Notes: generated from the sequence alone by a model not told the origin. 64,000 nt of DNA from Kalaharituber pfeilii (GCA_015179045.1 WHUZ01000001.1:1736001-1800000); one strand, 5' to 3'; positions 27,001-38,556 are shown, counted from the first letter of the stretch. A program made the numbers and translations.

Positions 27001-27603
27001 GCCTGCTTCGGTGAGGTATGGGTTTACGGGGTCGTTTCCATTTGGAACGAGGAAGGAGTCCCAGGTATGGTATCGAGGCTTCAAGGTGAGGTCAACAAGC
27101 CAATCCTGCAGGTTCCTGTAGATACTGTCCAGTATTGATATACCTTCTTAATTGGTCTCGACGATTCAGGATCCAACCACAACTGTTCCTCAACATTCCC
27201 ATTCAACTCCGAAATGTCCTCCTTGCCACTCTCCAAATCCTCCTCTTTCACAATTTCCGCCTCGCGAGGGAACACCGCCCATATGTCTTCAATACCCGCT
27301 GGCATATTGAATAGCGAAACTTCCGGGGGCTGAAAGAACGGGCGGACTTCATTATCACTCAGACGGAAGCCGGTTGAATCTCCCCCACAATTTTAGCCAT
27401 TAATTCTTTGCGCGCTCTTGCATGGATATACCTTTCAGCTGAACAGGAGGGAATATATTCGGTTCCTCCTCCGTTCGAGATCTCCTACCAAGGATTGAGG
27501 GGGGGTAGAGTTCAGGAAGGCTGAATGGATTCCCATTAGAAAATCCATCGGCGGTGTATTTGGGATTGCCGGGTTCTGGAAAAATGTCAGTGAGCTTTTC
27601 CAT
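24035..27603 (-). CDS. Gamma-tubulin complex component, GCP4/5/6 type (closest in form to GCP6/Alp16)
   Basis: Subunit of the gamma-tubulin ring complex that nucleates microtubules at spindle pole bodies. Exons on the minus strand: 27603-27432, 27379-27144, 27105-26905, 26812-26700, 26642-25875, 25799-24035; 1,084 residues with consistent phases. The N-terminal GRIP1-like region includes GRSSLLFRYNRPKNMFVPVK and GMRLSGFSVGTVAR (about 205-240). The GRIP2-like region includes LDFLKMNYKPPAPIDAVI and RYDMLFKYLLRIVRMK, typical of GCP proteins. The C-terminus after GFTDEREVEETY is glycine-rich low-complexity sequence. The start MEKLTDIFPEPGNPKY is the only in-frame Met before the conserved part. 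The second intron is only 38 bp (27106-27143). Assignment to GCP6 rather than GCP4 or 5 is an inference from length and low similarity. Confidence 0.88.
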
Positions 27604-29338
27604 GGTTGTATTGTGGTTGTGTGGAATACAGCGATGCAGCTTTCTGTGTATGCGTGTTTTGTGAAAGGTCGCGTTTGGGTCTGGGGTTCTTGGTGCGGCA
27701 GGATTCAGATAACGATAAGATTAGATAAGATGCAAATCAAAGTACTGACCACAACTTCCTATAATAATGAGGATGAGAATGGTCACTGTGCAATTCAATT
27801 CTGTGACAAAATTAAAAATAAATGGCCTATGCGCTAAAGGTACTGGACTATGGCTTCAATATCTTCATATTAAAGCCTCATAAGAGTTTGTGTATGAAGC
27901 TCAGTGGCAGCAAAAGGGAAAGGATATGGGGCAGGGTACTCAGTCACGTGGCCCAAAAACCTGTATGGATTATTATCCTCCCGGTGGCCACTCTAAGCAA
28001 CTTACCTACCTCCCTCGGTGGCAGCCCCGCTCCCCGTGACTACTTACTACCTTCTGCCACTTCCGGTCGACCGGAAAAGAAGCCGCCTGTTTCTAAGGGC
28101 GGTGAGGGAGAAATGAACAAAAACAAGCAAGTGTGTGGGTACCAGAACCGTAATAGGCTCAAGTAAGCTCAGTACTTAGCTGATTTGGGTAAAGCATGAG
28201 GAGGAGGTATGCTGGAGGTCAGGTCCAGACCAAAGTAGGGTACACCTACTTTTATTCTATTTCCAAGTTGGGTAAGGGGTACCTTATTAGGAAACAAGGG
28301 GGCCTCATGCCAAGATCCGCAAGCAAACCGGGCGCACCGCTCGTCCGGTCGGGGGTCGTGCCAACCAGACTAGCACCGCTCTACCGCTCTGTTATCATAC
28401 CCTGTTCGCTTCGCTCACACTGACATAAAATTATTGCTGAATAACCGAACCGAAACCCCATCACCACCATCTACTTAATATTTGCAAAGGAAAAGGAATT
28501 GCAGTCACTGTATAGCAGGCAGACAGCTTTGCAATAGGGCAGGCAGTTGAAAGGATGAGATCTAAGCGGCTCTAGTAGTAGGAGCAGCGATAATTTCTTC
28601 TACCGACTCCGGACCAAACAACTCAAACTCCATTCTCCCCGCAGCCGTAGGGCCGCTTATGATTTCCGCCATCATATCTGAGCCAGGTGGAAAATTAGTC
28701 TCGAAATCAGGCTCTCCAGCTCTCCTCATATTGGCCAAAACAGCCTGCTAAAGCGCCAACGTAGCAGTTCAACCTTGACGTAGATATCTAGCAGTCTCCT
28801 GAAACTCCGCTTAGTCAGCGTCAGTTTACGGGACTACATTCGGCCCCGCCTACGTCGACTTCCCTACCTTGATATCTCTTCGTCGGTCTTGTCTTGTCAA
28901 TAGGCGCATATGGTTCCTTGCAGTATCTGCAGTCCATGTCGTCCTTGCAGTCCTTGTTAATCAATAGGCCGTCTGGTTTCTCTCTCCGTAACCTGCCGTA
29001 ACCGCCGAACTGCCGCTGCCGAACCGTAATCGCCGAACCGTAGTCACCGAACCGCCGTCAAAATATCATGAACAATGAGTTCAAGCTCTGAGAGATTTTC
29101 CGGGCGAAGCAGCTGGCACATGCAGCATAATTTGACAAGGTCAACTTGAGTGGCAATGGCTATTATAGGACTCCAGATATTGGTTACAAGTGGGGTGAAA
29201 ACACTGATCAGATGTAAGCACTTTGATTCCTTATTTTCTAAGAACAATGGACCGACCAAGTCTTAGGCTCTTCTGCTTCACTCAAGGTGTGACTGTTTCT
29301 GGAGATACTTTGACTGGCGATTGAACTTGCCTGAGGAC
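27604..29338. other. Gene-poor region with coding-like relics
   Basis: No intact gene. On the minus strand, 28740-28564 reads ARRAGEPDFETNFPP-like sequence and then MMAEIISGPTAAGRMEFELF before a stop, with an in-frame stop just upstream, so it looks like a decayed coding fragment of unknown family. At 28992-29056 there are imperfect repeats of CCGTAACCGCCGAA. The minus frame at 29259-29044 is open but unassigned. Confidence 0.35.
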
Positions 29339-29753
29339 GGATATGTCGGTCGTTCGATAAATCCAGCCATTGATTAGTGAGTTTTTTTTCTACCTTGTTA
29401 ATATATTCTATCATTGACTGACATCACGTAGTGGCCAGATAGAGGCTGCTTTTGTTCAAGGCCAAGGTCTCTTTACAACGGGAGAATCACTTTGACTCAG
29501 AAACAATGGTCAGATCTTCACTCGCGGACCTGACGCATACAAGATTCCTAGTTTCCGAGACTTTCCGCAGATCTTCAACATCAGCATGTTGAAAGACAAG
29601 AAGTGGAAGAATTTATGCGCTATTCAGAAGTCAAAGGGTATTGGAGAACCTCCCTTATTCATGGCTTCTTCAGTTTCATCTGCTACTCGTGATTCCTTGA
29701 GGGCAGCTAGGTCAGAGCATGACTGTGACCAGATACTAAATGTAACGGATTAA
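29339..29753 (+). pseudogene. Xanthine dehydrogenase C-terminal fragment, pseudogene
   Basis: Xanthine dehydrogenase oxidises hypoxanthine and xanthine in purine breakdown. Only about 120 residues from near the molybdopterin-domain end remain. They read VGRSINPAID, then after an intact 55-bp intron (29377-29431) YGQIEGAFVQGQGLFTTGES, later FTRGPDAYKIPSFRDFPQ and KSKGIGEPPLFMASS. A TGA stop at 29493-29495 sits where the family has Trp (TGG), and the 5' three-quarters of the gene is missing. The rest stays in frame to a TAA at 29751. The preserved intron means it arose by DNA duplication, not retroposition. The G-to-A change would fit RIP mutation but proves nothing alone. Confidence 0.88.
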
Positions 29754-30464
29754 ACGCAGAGAGTTACCGTCCCAGGTCAAAAAGACACTTGACTCGCAAG
29801 TCCTCTGCGTAGCTCATATAGCACTCATTCACTCGGCTCGCATATCGCTTGCATCGCATATGCGCATTCCATATGCGCATTTCATCTGCGCGCATGCATT
29901 CACCGCCTGCCCTACAGTTGCGGTGAACCCGTAACACTAAGTCAGTCTCACTGGCTACTCCAGAGCGGATCAGCCTTGCTCGTGCAGACCCAATTGTCAA
30001 GAGGTGCTATGTAGCGCCACAGGCGAGAATTCTTGGTTCATTGAAATTAGTTAAATGCATATATCCAAGTGGGGGGATAGTGGTGGGAATTCTATCTTAC
30101 AGGCTTTGGAAAAACGGCAACGGTTGTGGCATTTTATGTATTCTGTATGCTTATCGTGAGTCGGCGTGTCTCTAATATATTTCTCAGTTATATACGGAAT
30201 TTCATTACTCTTGTTTTATGGATTGTTACCTCTCACAGAGTCATGACGATCTGAAAGTAGAAAAACAAAATTCCAAACCACGTGAGATTTCATCTCCCTT
30301 GTCCGCCAAGACATCTCGTCGCACCCGATATCGCGAGTGAATAATAAGACATCATTCGACTACAGAACCCTACCACTGACGACAATCCATCCCGTCGCAA
30401 CATCGAAAGCATCTCCATCCCAAAGACTTATTACAACAAGCTCTTGAAGCAAGGATTATCAGCA
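29754..30464. other. Intergenic and COX12 promoter region
   Basis: No gene is supported. Short repeated words (CGCATATGCGCATT and variants) lie at 29845-29895. The stretch 30280-30460 is the probable promoter and leader of COX12. Confidence 0.4.
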
Positions 30465-31588
30465 ATGTCTGATGACGAGAGAGAAACTAAACCGTTTAAG
30501 TTTGTGACTGCGGGGTTTGATGGTATGTTTTTTGTCTTCTTTTTGCGGAGTCGCCGTTCGGTTTATCTCCGCATCCTTTCCCAGGTCCCCTCTTGCTTTC
30601 CGGCGTGAACTGAACAGAACAGAGGAATTAAAACAATAAATGATTATCCGATGAGAATTATTTGGCTGACTTGTTACCCAACATCATCTAGCCCGATTCC
30701 CAAACATGAACCAGTACGTGATAGGTCCATAACTTCAATTGTTTTATTTTTTCTCAATCTACAGAGGTGGCTTGTGTTGGGTGGTAGATGTGTAAAGGGG
30801 GCGGGGATGAGCCGAAGCAATTGCGGATGGGTAAGATTGGAGGTTGGCGGGAGTGAGCGGTCGTTTTCGAAAGATGGGAATTGAGCAGTAAAGTTTGGTT
30901 GCAAATGGGAAAGCGAGCGGATTGGCAATTGGAGGTTGAAATAATGATTGAGGGATGGAATTGCATATGGAGAAGATATTTTGGCTGAGCGGATACCTCC
31001 CTATTGAAATTTTAGGACGAAGCATGTAAGTGCAGACTTCCTCCCAATAGCCTCATTTATCTATGACTGTAGTTCATTTTACTTGCTTCGGGCATCAATT
31101 TTATAAAATTGGATCAAGAGCAGACACAGATAAACATCAATTTCAAATATACAATTTCCGCTAATATAATTATGACAATTTGTATAGTGCTGGCAAAACT
31201 ACGTCGACTACTACAAATGCATACACGCAAAGGGCGAAGACTTTGCTCCTTGCAAGCAGGTGTGTCTTCAGACCAATTCCACTCGCTTTCACCCTGTTCT
31301 TTCCTCTGCTCCGCAATTGCAGCTTCTGGAGTGAAAGGAAGCTAACATGGTATGAAAACCATAGTTCTACTATGCATTCCGGTCTCTCTGCCCCAACGAG
31401 TGGATCGGAAGATGGGATACCCAGCGCGGTTAGTCTAAACTCTCTATCCTCCATTATCCCTCCCTCTCCGCTCTACCTGTACTCGTCTCCTTCACTCCTC
31501 ATTCCCATCCACCGCCAACCAACCATAGATCAACACTCTAACCAATTCTGTCTCAGAAAACGGCAACTTCCCGCACAAGCTGGATTAG
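30465..31588 (+). CDS. COX12: Cytochrome c oxidase subunit VIb (COX12), six exons including a 10-nt micro-exon
   Basis: Small intermembrane-space subunit of respiratory complex IV; 85 residues. Exons: 30465-30522, 30692-30713, 31016-31025 (10 nt), 31188-31259, 31365-31428, 31557-31588; phases agree throughout. The start MSDDERETKPFKFVTAG is typical. Joined exons 2-4 read [20 protein letters not shown], which requires the 10-nt exon (gacgaagcat, between TTTTAG and GTAAGT). Twin cysteine motifs are intact: C-x9-C in [11 protein letters not shown] and C-x10-C from APCKQF to FRSLC, forming the disulfide hairpin made by the MIA40 import system. The C-terminus reads RWDTQRENGNFPHKLD. A plus-strand frame inside intron 2 (30651-30884) is an intron artefact. 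Confidence 0.95.
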
Positions 31589-32147
31589 CCCCAATCTTCC
31601 CTAACATTAGCGATAACCTATCCATCTCCTCCCCACTTCACTCGTGCGGGGTCAGAGATAGAGTATACATAGGATGGGGTTAGGGGAAAATGGGATGTAA
31701 GTAGAGCAAACGAAAGAAGAGTGTGGTTTTCAGTTGGTGTTTCGGTTGCTTTGTGTTTTGCTTCTTTTACTATGTGAGAGAGGTAGAATCATGGGGTAGG
31801 GGCGATAGGCGGTATGATTCAGGGAGAGGGGAGGGAAGGGGGACGAGGGGTAGGAATGTGGATATACTTATACAAAGCTCAGATACCGGGTGTGGAGTAT
31901 GTAAGTAGCCATAGTTAATAGACGGGAGTTATGAACGAACTCCTTATTGGTCAGTGAAATCAGTTTGCTCAGTTGAGTCACATGATTGCTTGGCATGACT
32001 GGTTTACTTGCATGTTGTGAAGCTGTTAGTGTGTATGCCACACGTCTCCCTGACGCTTCACCCCACTACAGTCGCGTCTTCCTCTATAAACTTCTGCTGC
32101 GGTCAACTTCTTCACCCTCAACCCAACAGAAAGTGTTCCTTTTCAGA
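31589..32147. other. Intergenic and RAD54 promoter region
   Basis: Short COX12-RAD54 spacer on the same strand. The frame open from 31986 runs into RAD54 but the first well-placed Met is 32148. No repeats noticed. Confidence 0.5.
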
Positions 32148-34918
32148 ATGCAGCGCACGAAGTCCGCTGGCGCATCGGAGAATCCAACGAAAAAGCTAGC
32201 CCGTTTACATAGCGCCGCATCTGGAGATGCGGAAGTCAAGCTGATAAAGCCGTTCAGGTGCCCTGGCGCTGCAGCACCAACTCGGGAGAGGGCCCAACCA
32301 GCACGAAAAAGGAGGAAGATTAATTATGCCGAAAACACTGGAGGCAACAATTCTAAAGATGAAGATGCTTTTACCGGAGATGGCGATCGAGAGCCCTTAG
32401 CAAGTCGGGATCTGAATAAGTACCCAGTTTTCCAGGTCAAAGACAAGGACACTGTATTTCGACAGAAGTTCACTGTTCCGCTTATCAACAAACAAAATGG
32501 GGCTTACAATCCCAACAGGCCCGCCCCCGCCCTTGGAATGAGGATTCGTGCGAACTTTGTTCCAAAACCTCTACATGACCCCGCGGGAGAATTTGCCATC
32601 GTACTTTACGATCCAACAATAGACGATAAATCTCCAGAGGAGGAAAAGAAGGAGGAAGAAGAAGCTCCGAAACCAGTGTCCAAGATACACAAGAGCTTAG
32701 CCGATATATTGGGACTGAAAAAGGAGAAACAGGAGCATCCCAAAGTTCCGGTAGTGATTGACCCGAGACTTGCAAAAGTATTGCGGCCTCATCAAATTGA
32801 GGGTGTCAAGGTACTCCTAGGCTTCCTATCTATACAGCTATTTAAATCGACATTAACATTCTGTTCAAGTTTCTTTATAGATGTACTACTGGGTTGATAG
32901 ATCCCAGAGCAAATGGATGCATTATGGCAGATGAGATGGGACTCGGGAAAACTGTCCGTGGTTCCTTAACCCAAATTATGTGTCGCGCCGCATTGACTTG
33001 ACCTTAGCTCCAATGCATTACCCTCATGTGGACGTTACTCAAGCAATCGCCAGAAGGAGGTAAACCAACAATTCAAAAATGTGTCATTGCTTGCCCTTCG
33101 TCCCTTGTTCGGAATTGGGCAAATGAGCTTGGTATGCTACATATGACATGGGGCTGTCAACACTTTGCTAATGATTTTTCAGTGAAATGGCTAGGCAAAG
33201 ATACAATAACACCGTTCGCTATAGATGGAAAGGGTACAAAAGCGGAGCTCACTGCTCAGCTGAGGCAATGGGCAATCTCGAGCGGAAGGAGCGTGGTTAG
33301 ACCAGTGCTTATCGTTTCATATGAAACATTAAGACTGAATGTTGCAGAGCTAAAAGATGTTCCTATTGGACTTCTCCTGTGCGATGAAGGACACAGATTA
33401 AAGAACGGAGAAAGTCAGACATTCACGGCGCTGAATGGGCTGAACGTCGACCGGCGGGTTATACTTTCTGGAACCCCTATTCAGGTAGCACAAAACCCTT
33501 TTCATTGTTAAAGTGCTCTGGCTGATCATAATGACAGAACGATCTCTCTGAATACTTCTCCCTTCTAAATTTTGCAAACCCAAATCTCCTTGGATCCCGA
33601 AATGAATTTCGCAAGAAATACGAGCTTCCTATTCTCCGAGGACGAGATGCCAATGGTACTGATGAAGATAGGAAAAAGGGCGATGAATGTTTAACGGAAC
33701 TTGGTAAATTGGTCAATAAATTCATTATCCGTCGCACTAACGATATCTTGTCGAAATACTTGCCTGTCAAATACGAGCATGTTGTCTTTTGTAACCTTTC
33801 TCCCTTTCAGAAGGATCTTTATAACCTATTTATCACCTCGCCGACCATCAAGTCCATTCTGAAAGGAAAGGGGTCCAGGCCATTGGTCGCTATCGGCCTC
33901 CTGAAGAAGCTCTGCAATCACCCGGATTTACTAAACCTTCCGGAAGATCTTGCCGGCAGCGAAAACATTCTGCCAGAGGACTTTGTCCAGAAAGACGCCA
34001 GAGGGAGAGATAGGGATATCAAGACATGGTACTCTGGAAAAATGATGGTTCTGGATAGGATGCTGGCCAGAATACGGCAGGACACGCACGACAAAATTGT
34101 ACTCATCAGTAACTATACACAAACTCTCGATTTGTTTGAGAAACTTTGCCGTAGCCGAGGATACGGCTGTTTGCGACTGGATGGCACCATGAACGTTAAC
34201 AAGAGGCAAAAACTGGTGGATAAATTCAACGACCCTGATGGGCCAGAGTTTGTCTTCTTGTTGAGTAGCAAGGCTGGTGGATGTGGTTTAAATCTTATAG
34301 GAGCCAACAGATTGGTTCTTTTTGACCCCGGTGAGTAACATACATAACAATGAACTTGATGTGAAGCAAAATTGAAAGCTAATGATGAACATTTCATAAA
34401 GATTGGAATCCTGCTGCGGACCAGCAGGCTTTGGCAAGAGTCTGGAGAGACGGGCAGAAGAAAGATTGTTTTGTATACCGTTTCATCGCCACAGGAACTA
34501 TTGAAGAAAAGATATTCCAACGCCAGTCTCACAAGCAATCACTTTCTTCCTGCGTGGTAGACGAAGCACAGGATGTGGAACGGCATTTCTCTCTTGACGC
34601 ACTTCGCCAACTGTTTGAATTCCACCCAGATACACTGTCGGACACGCATGACACATTTAAGTGCAAGCGCTGTAGAGATGGAAAGCAATTTATAAAGGCT
34701 GCGGCAATGCTTTATGGTGACACCAGCACATGGAATCATTTCACGAATAAAGAGGGTGGAGGTTTAGACAAAATCCAGGACCTGTTGCTCAGACAAGAGT
34801 ATGGAGGAGAAAGCGTCAGTAGTTGTTTCCAGTACATATCACATGTAAGCGAACGATCTTTTCTTCCTTTCGTTGCTCTGCTGTAGTCACTAACATCTCG
34901 TGTCTAATGAGCCAGTAA
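32148..34918 (+). CDS. RAD54: DNA repair translocase RAD54 (Swi2/Snf2 family)
   Basis: dsDNA translocase that works with RAD51 in homologous recombination. Exons: 32148-32810, 32870-32953, 33008-33131, 33183-33484, 33538-34330, 34402-34844, 34916-34918; 803 residues. N-terminal basic region, then [15 protein letters not shown], Walker [12 protein letters not shown] (motif I), DEGHRL in place of DEAH (motif II), [18 protein letters not shown] (motif III), and helicase C-terminal motifs [42 protein letters not shown] and [13 protein letters not shown]. The C-terminal zinc-binding CKRC typical of RAD54 is present, and the protein ends FQYISH. The stop codon TAA alone forms the last coding exon after a 71-bp intron with a CACTAAC branch; reading through the donor instead would add 14 unrelated residues. 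Confidence 0.95.
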
Positions 34919-35992
34919 TACACTTATGTGATGTCTTGATGGTTTTATTATCGTTCACATATTGGAGTTGAGAGTTTTGGAGAAGGTGGCACAGGTGTTT
35001 ACGGATTTTATGGAGTTTTCTTTTCCGCTATGCATCTATTTTTGCAATGTTTTTGATCAAAAATCTATATATCCAAGTCGTTATATGCACGTCCATTGTT
35101 TCCCATTCCTGAAATGATATATCTACAATTCATGACCTCGAGAGTTAGCAGTGTGTTATGCCCGCATGCGTAATCAGTCAGCATATTCTATATTTGCGTA
35201 TCACTTATTCATGCATTAAGTTCCGCTTTGCCGATTCGTCCATCTGCTCATGCAAGGAGCCCTAGTGATGTACAGCACTCTTCCGTAGGGGACATTCCTC
35301 GTCCACCAGCTTTTCCATATATACACGAAAATCCTTCACTCCTGGGTGCACCCATCGCTGCATTAACAAGTAAAGCCCCAGGCCGCTTGCCACCATATCA
35401 TGTTAGCGGCCAAGTCCGAATTAAAAAAAAAAAAAAAAAGGAAAGAAAAGAAAAGCAGAAATAAAAACAGGTTGCCCTGGGTTTACTAAATCCAACCGGA
35501 GCATTTACAGTCCTCGTTTAGAAAGATACTTGACTAACTTTTGCCCAGCTCGATGTGAGGATCGAACCGGGGGCTTTCAATCCTATACCTCTCCATGGCA
35601 TCAAGCTTATCGCATGGCTAGGGCTGTAAGAATATATTGATGTGCCAAACAAACGATGGTATGAAAACTAATACATGATGCTCCTCTAATATCCAATAAC
35701 TCTAGTTTCCTTCCACCCCATTACCCCAGAGCTTGAATACGTATGCAAGCAGCGAAGTGTATCAATGGCCACAACAAGTAAAGTCTATTACTGGCAGTTG
35801 TGAATTTAAAAATCCCAAAATCCCACCATGAAATCTAATGATATTATCAATAAAGACAAAATTGCAGAAAGTCCGAACTCAATAAGCAATGTTTTCTTCA
35901 ATCGACTGCCCATAGGCGGAACCAGACTACTGGAAGTAACGAATGACTCTGAGTGTAAGGATTCCTTGAGCGAGTGACAACCACAAAGCATG
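34919..35992. other. Intergenic region with a SINE copy
   Basis: Between RAD54 and the convergent panB gene. No gene is supported; the frame at 35228-35464 partly covers the SINE tail. The SINE copy at 35422-35627 is listed separately. The rest probably holds the two 3' untranslated regions. Confidence 0.5.
35422..35627 (-). repeat. tRNA-derived SINE-like element, copy 3
   Basis: Minus-strand head with an intact B box GGTTCGATCC near 35560-35572 and a tRNA-like 5' part (AGCCATGCGATAAGCTTGATG), then the shared body block (GGACTGTAAATGCTCCGGTTG) and a T-rich tail (35423-35470 on plus as A-rich). Same order and orientation as the copies at 4871-5073 and 6698-6890. The best-preserved B boxes are in copies 1 and 3. 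Confidence 0.68.
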
Positions 35993-37431
35993 TCATTTTG
36001 ATTGGGAAGTCTTCTCGAGTTCTTCTTTTCTTTTCATTATCATCTTTTCAAACTCCGTTACTTCATGTTCGTTGATTGGATAAGTATGTTCCTCAGATGG
36101 ATAAGCACGTGATCTAACTTCCGCTGTGTACCATGTGAGTTCAACCCTTCCCATGTGGGAAATGACGTACTATATACTTACCTATATAGGACTCAATTGC
36201 TGTCTTCGACCGCTCGAATATGTTCTCATAGGTCTGTTCATTGTTTAGCAGAGATATCGCAAGAACACATCACATTAGGATAAACTCACCTTAACAAACT
36301 TTGGTAGGAATCTTCCTTTTGGAAAATACCCCAACATGTCAATCTGTACCAATACTTGTCCAGAGCATCCATTTCCAGCACCAATCCCAATTGTGGGAAT
36401 TCTGAGATTCTTAGTGATGATCTCTGCCACTTGCGGAGGGACTGCCTCTAAAAGCACTGCAAAACAACCGGCCTCCTGAACTGCTAGAGCATCATCAAGA
36501 ATTTTAGCAGCAGATTGCGCAGTTTTACCTTGCACCCGAAATCCGCCAAGGCTGTGCTGTCGTTGGGGTGTCAAGCCAATATGACCAAGTACAGCAATAC
36601 CCACTGAGGTTATTCGCTTGATGGTGGGAGCCATCTCGGCACCGCCCTCTAGCTTGACTGCCTATAGAAAAAAAAAGGTTATCAAACTGTAGGTAATCCG
36701 AGTAATGGAGTAAACCAACTTGCGCTCTCCCTTCCTGAATTACTCTGATTGAGGACCGAAGAGCATGCTTCGGCGATATCTCGTAGGACCCCATCGGCAT
36801 ATCACATATCTAAGCTATACATTAGTAGGTGAATTGAAATGGAACATGAGAGCACCCACAATAAATGATGACTTTGCAGCTCGAGCTACGGCCCGACTGT
36901 GATGCAAAATGTCCTGCTCGTGTGAAGTTAACATTGAGTCAACATACATATTATAAGTAAATTGTGGCATGTTACATCCAACACAAGCTCATTTGTATCC
37001 TATGTAATCATCTCATAAGTTAGCTATGCTCACTTTTAAAATTATTTTTGTTATTTTTACTAGAATGTATAATTTGTAAAAACAGGAGTAAGATTAGAAA
37101 ATATGGTACTTCAGAAGGTGAAGTATACCTCCATGCCCAAACCCACCATAGCGAGCGAGTCCCCGACAAGTATCACGTCGACCCCGGCATGATCAGCAGC
37201 CAGTCCTGATGGGAAGTCATGCGCAGTAACCATGGTAATTGGTGTCCCCGCCTCATACAGGTTCCTAAGATAATTAATTGTAACCTTTCTCCGAGACGGG
37301 GCTGTTGCTGGGTTCATTGGCGCATGTGAGCTATAAGGTGATCGCTGTGGACACACCGGAGGGAGGCTTCGGAACACTGACACAGGCCCGATACATCTGC
37401 AAGAAGTTGCAGCTAGGCGGCTTCGGAACAT
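35993..37431 (-). CDS. panB: Ketopantoate hydroxymethyltransferase (3-methyl-2-oxobutanoate hydroxymethyltransferase)
   Basis: Transfers a hydroxymethyl group from methylene-tetrahydrofolate to 2-oxoisovalerate, the first step to pantothenate and CoA; yeast counterpart ECM31. Exons on minus: 37431-37129, 36999-36976 (24 nt), 36916-36860, 36809-36720, 36661-36290, 36233-36182, 36123-35993; 342 residues with consistent phases. The first ~40 residues are rich in Arg, Ser and Pro with few acids, fitting a mitochondrial presequence. Motifs: MVTAHDFPSG, DVILVGDSLAMVGLGM, CDMPMGSYEIS, VKLEGGAEM, HIGLTPQ, GIGAGNGCSGQVLVQIDMLG. The 24-nt exon encodes DTNELVLD, which fills the expected gap between GLGME and the HHSRAVARA part. 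The third exon has a tandem acceptor GAGCAG, so Q may be present or absent. The tail ends EELEKTSQSK. Confidence 0.93.
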
Positions 37432-38131
37432 TGAAAGCGGTTGGTTAGAGGGAAGTGCACTAGGGATGTATTGCTACTGCTACTGGGACTCTATGTAGAG
37501 TACTGCAAACATAAGCTGCAGGTTGGGCTGGGATTCAGAATGAGCTTTGAGAAGAAAAAATAAATAATCAAGAAAGAATATACATGGGAACTGAATTTAA
37601 GCCTGGGAGCTGGGGTGACCCACATGGTGACTGCAGACCTGAATGTGCTTTTTCTACCTAGCAAGTATGTAATGCCTCACTGGTTGATTCAACGTTTTTT
37701 TTTTTTTTTTTTTTTTCGCCATCCGCCCGAGGATGTGACAATAGTTAACATGAGATTGGCAAAATGATGTTTGCCGAGGCTCTATGATTGAAAATTGGTA
37801 CTTGGACAGGGGATAAACGCATATTATGCATTATGCAGTATTCGATATTTACTAAGCATATTTTCATATCGTTAGTAGTAAATGTGAAGCGGCATGTGCC
37901 AAGCTTTGACCAACTATGGGACCCAAACTTAACACGGCAGGTGTGTATCACGTGACGCGGCGGCGTTGTTGACGTTACACGTACTTGACGGCATGCCCAA
38001 TTCCCCTTGCACCACAAGCAAACCGTCAACTCCGCAGGAAGGAAACGAGTGAGTGATCTCGAGAACCAGGTATACATTTGTGGCTCTCGCCGTTAGCGAC
38101 ACCACCGTCATCACTATCTACAATTCTCACC
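37432..38131. other. Divergent promoter region between panB and CENP-X
   Basis: 700 bp between the starts of two divergent genes, presumably carrying both promoters. It includes a run of 22 T at 37695-37716 and the palindromic TCACGTGA-like sequence at 37948-37955. No gene is supported. Confidence 0.45.
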
Positions 38132-38556
38132 ATGCCCCCGAAAAAGAAACCTACTGCCTCAACCTCCGACCCCTCCACCTCAAAATCAAAAGCCAAAGCT
38201 ACCTCCTCCCGCCCCCACCGCAGCCCCTCCCCGCCCGTCACGACGATCACCGGCTCTACCAACCGCAACACCGCTGCGCCCGACGACTCCGAATCCACAA
38301 CCCCCTCCTTCCCCCCCATTTGATCTCCCGCATCCTTCACTCCTTCCTCACAGACGAGACCACACGTATTAGTAACGCAGCGGTTTCCAGCGTGAGTGAG
38401 TATACGCGGACGTTCGTGCGGGAAGCAATATATAGGGCTGTTGCTGAGCGAGAGAAAAGACAGGGGAAGCAAGGGAGCGGTGGAATCGCAGGCTATGTAG
38501 AGTTGGAGGTGGAGGATTTGGAGAGAGTGGGACCGCAATTGATGTTGGACTTTTGA
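38132..38556 (+). CDS. CENP-X/MHF2 histone-fold protein; apparent one-base frameshift in a C run
   Basis: Pairs with CENP-S (MHF1) in the constitutive centromere network and in FANCM-linked DNA repair. Starts MPPKKKPTASTSDPSTSKSK with a Ser/Pro-rich disordered tail, reaches TTPSFPP, then the conserved histone-fold part HLISRILHSFLTDETTRIS, YTRTFVREAIYRAVAERE and LEVEDLERVGPQLMLDF follows in the -1 frame. The break lies at the seven-C run 38311-38317; one more C would join the two parts into 141 residues. 425 nt plus one is 426, a multiple of three. Either an assembly deletion or a real null allele. Downstream is intact to the stop. Confidence 0.85.

Noticed and set aside
28300..28420. Possible tRNA gene on the minus strand
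   Set aside because: No B box and no cloverleaf pairing could be made.
30651..30884. ORF inside the second COX12 intron
   Set aside because: I first took it as a degraded COX12 exon, but the true exons with the CX9C and CX10C motifs lie at 31016-31428.
37929..38538. Minus-strand ORF overlapping CENP-X
   Set aside because: Antisense shadow; the plus strand encodes the conserved histone fold.
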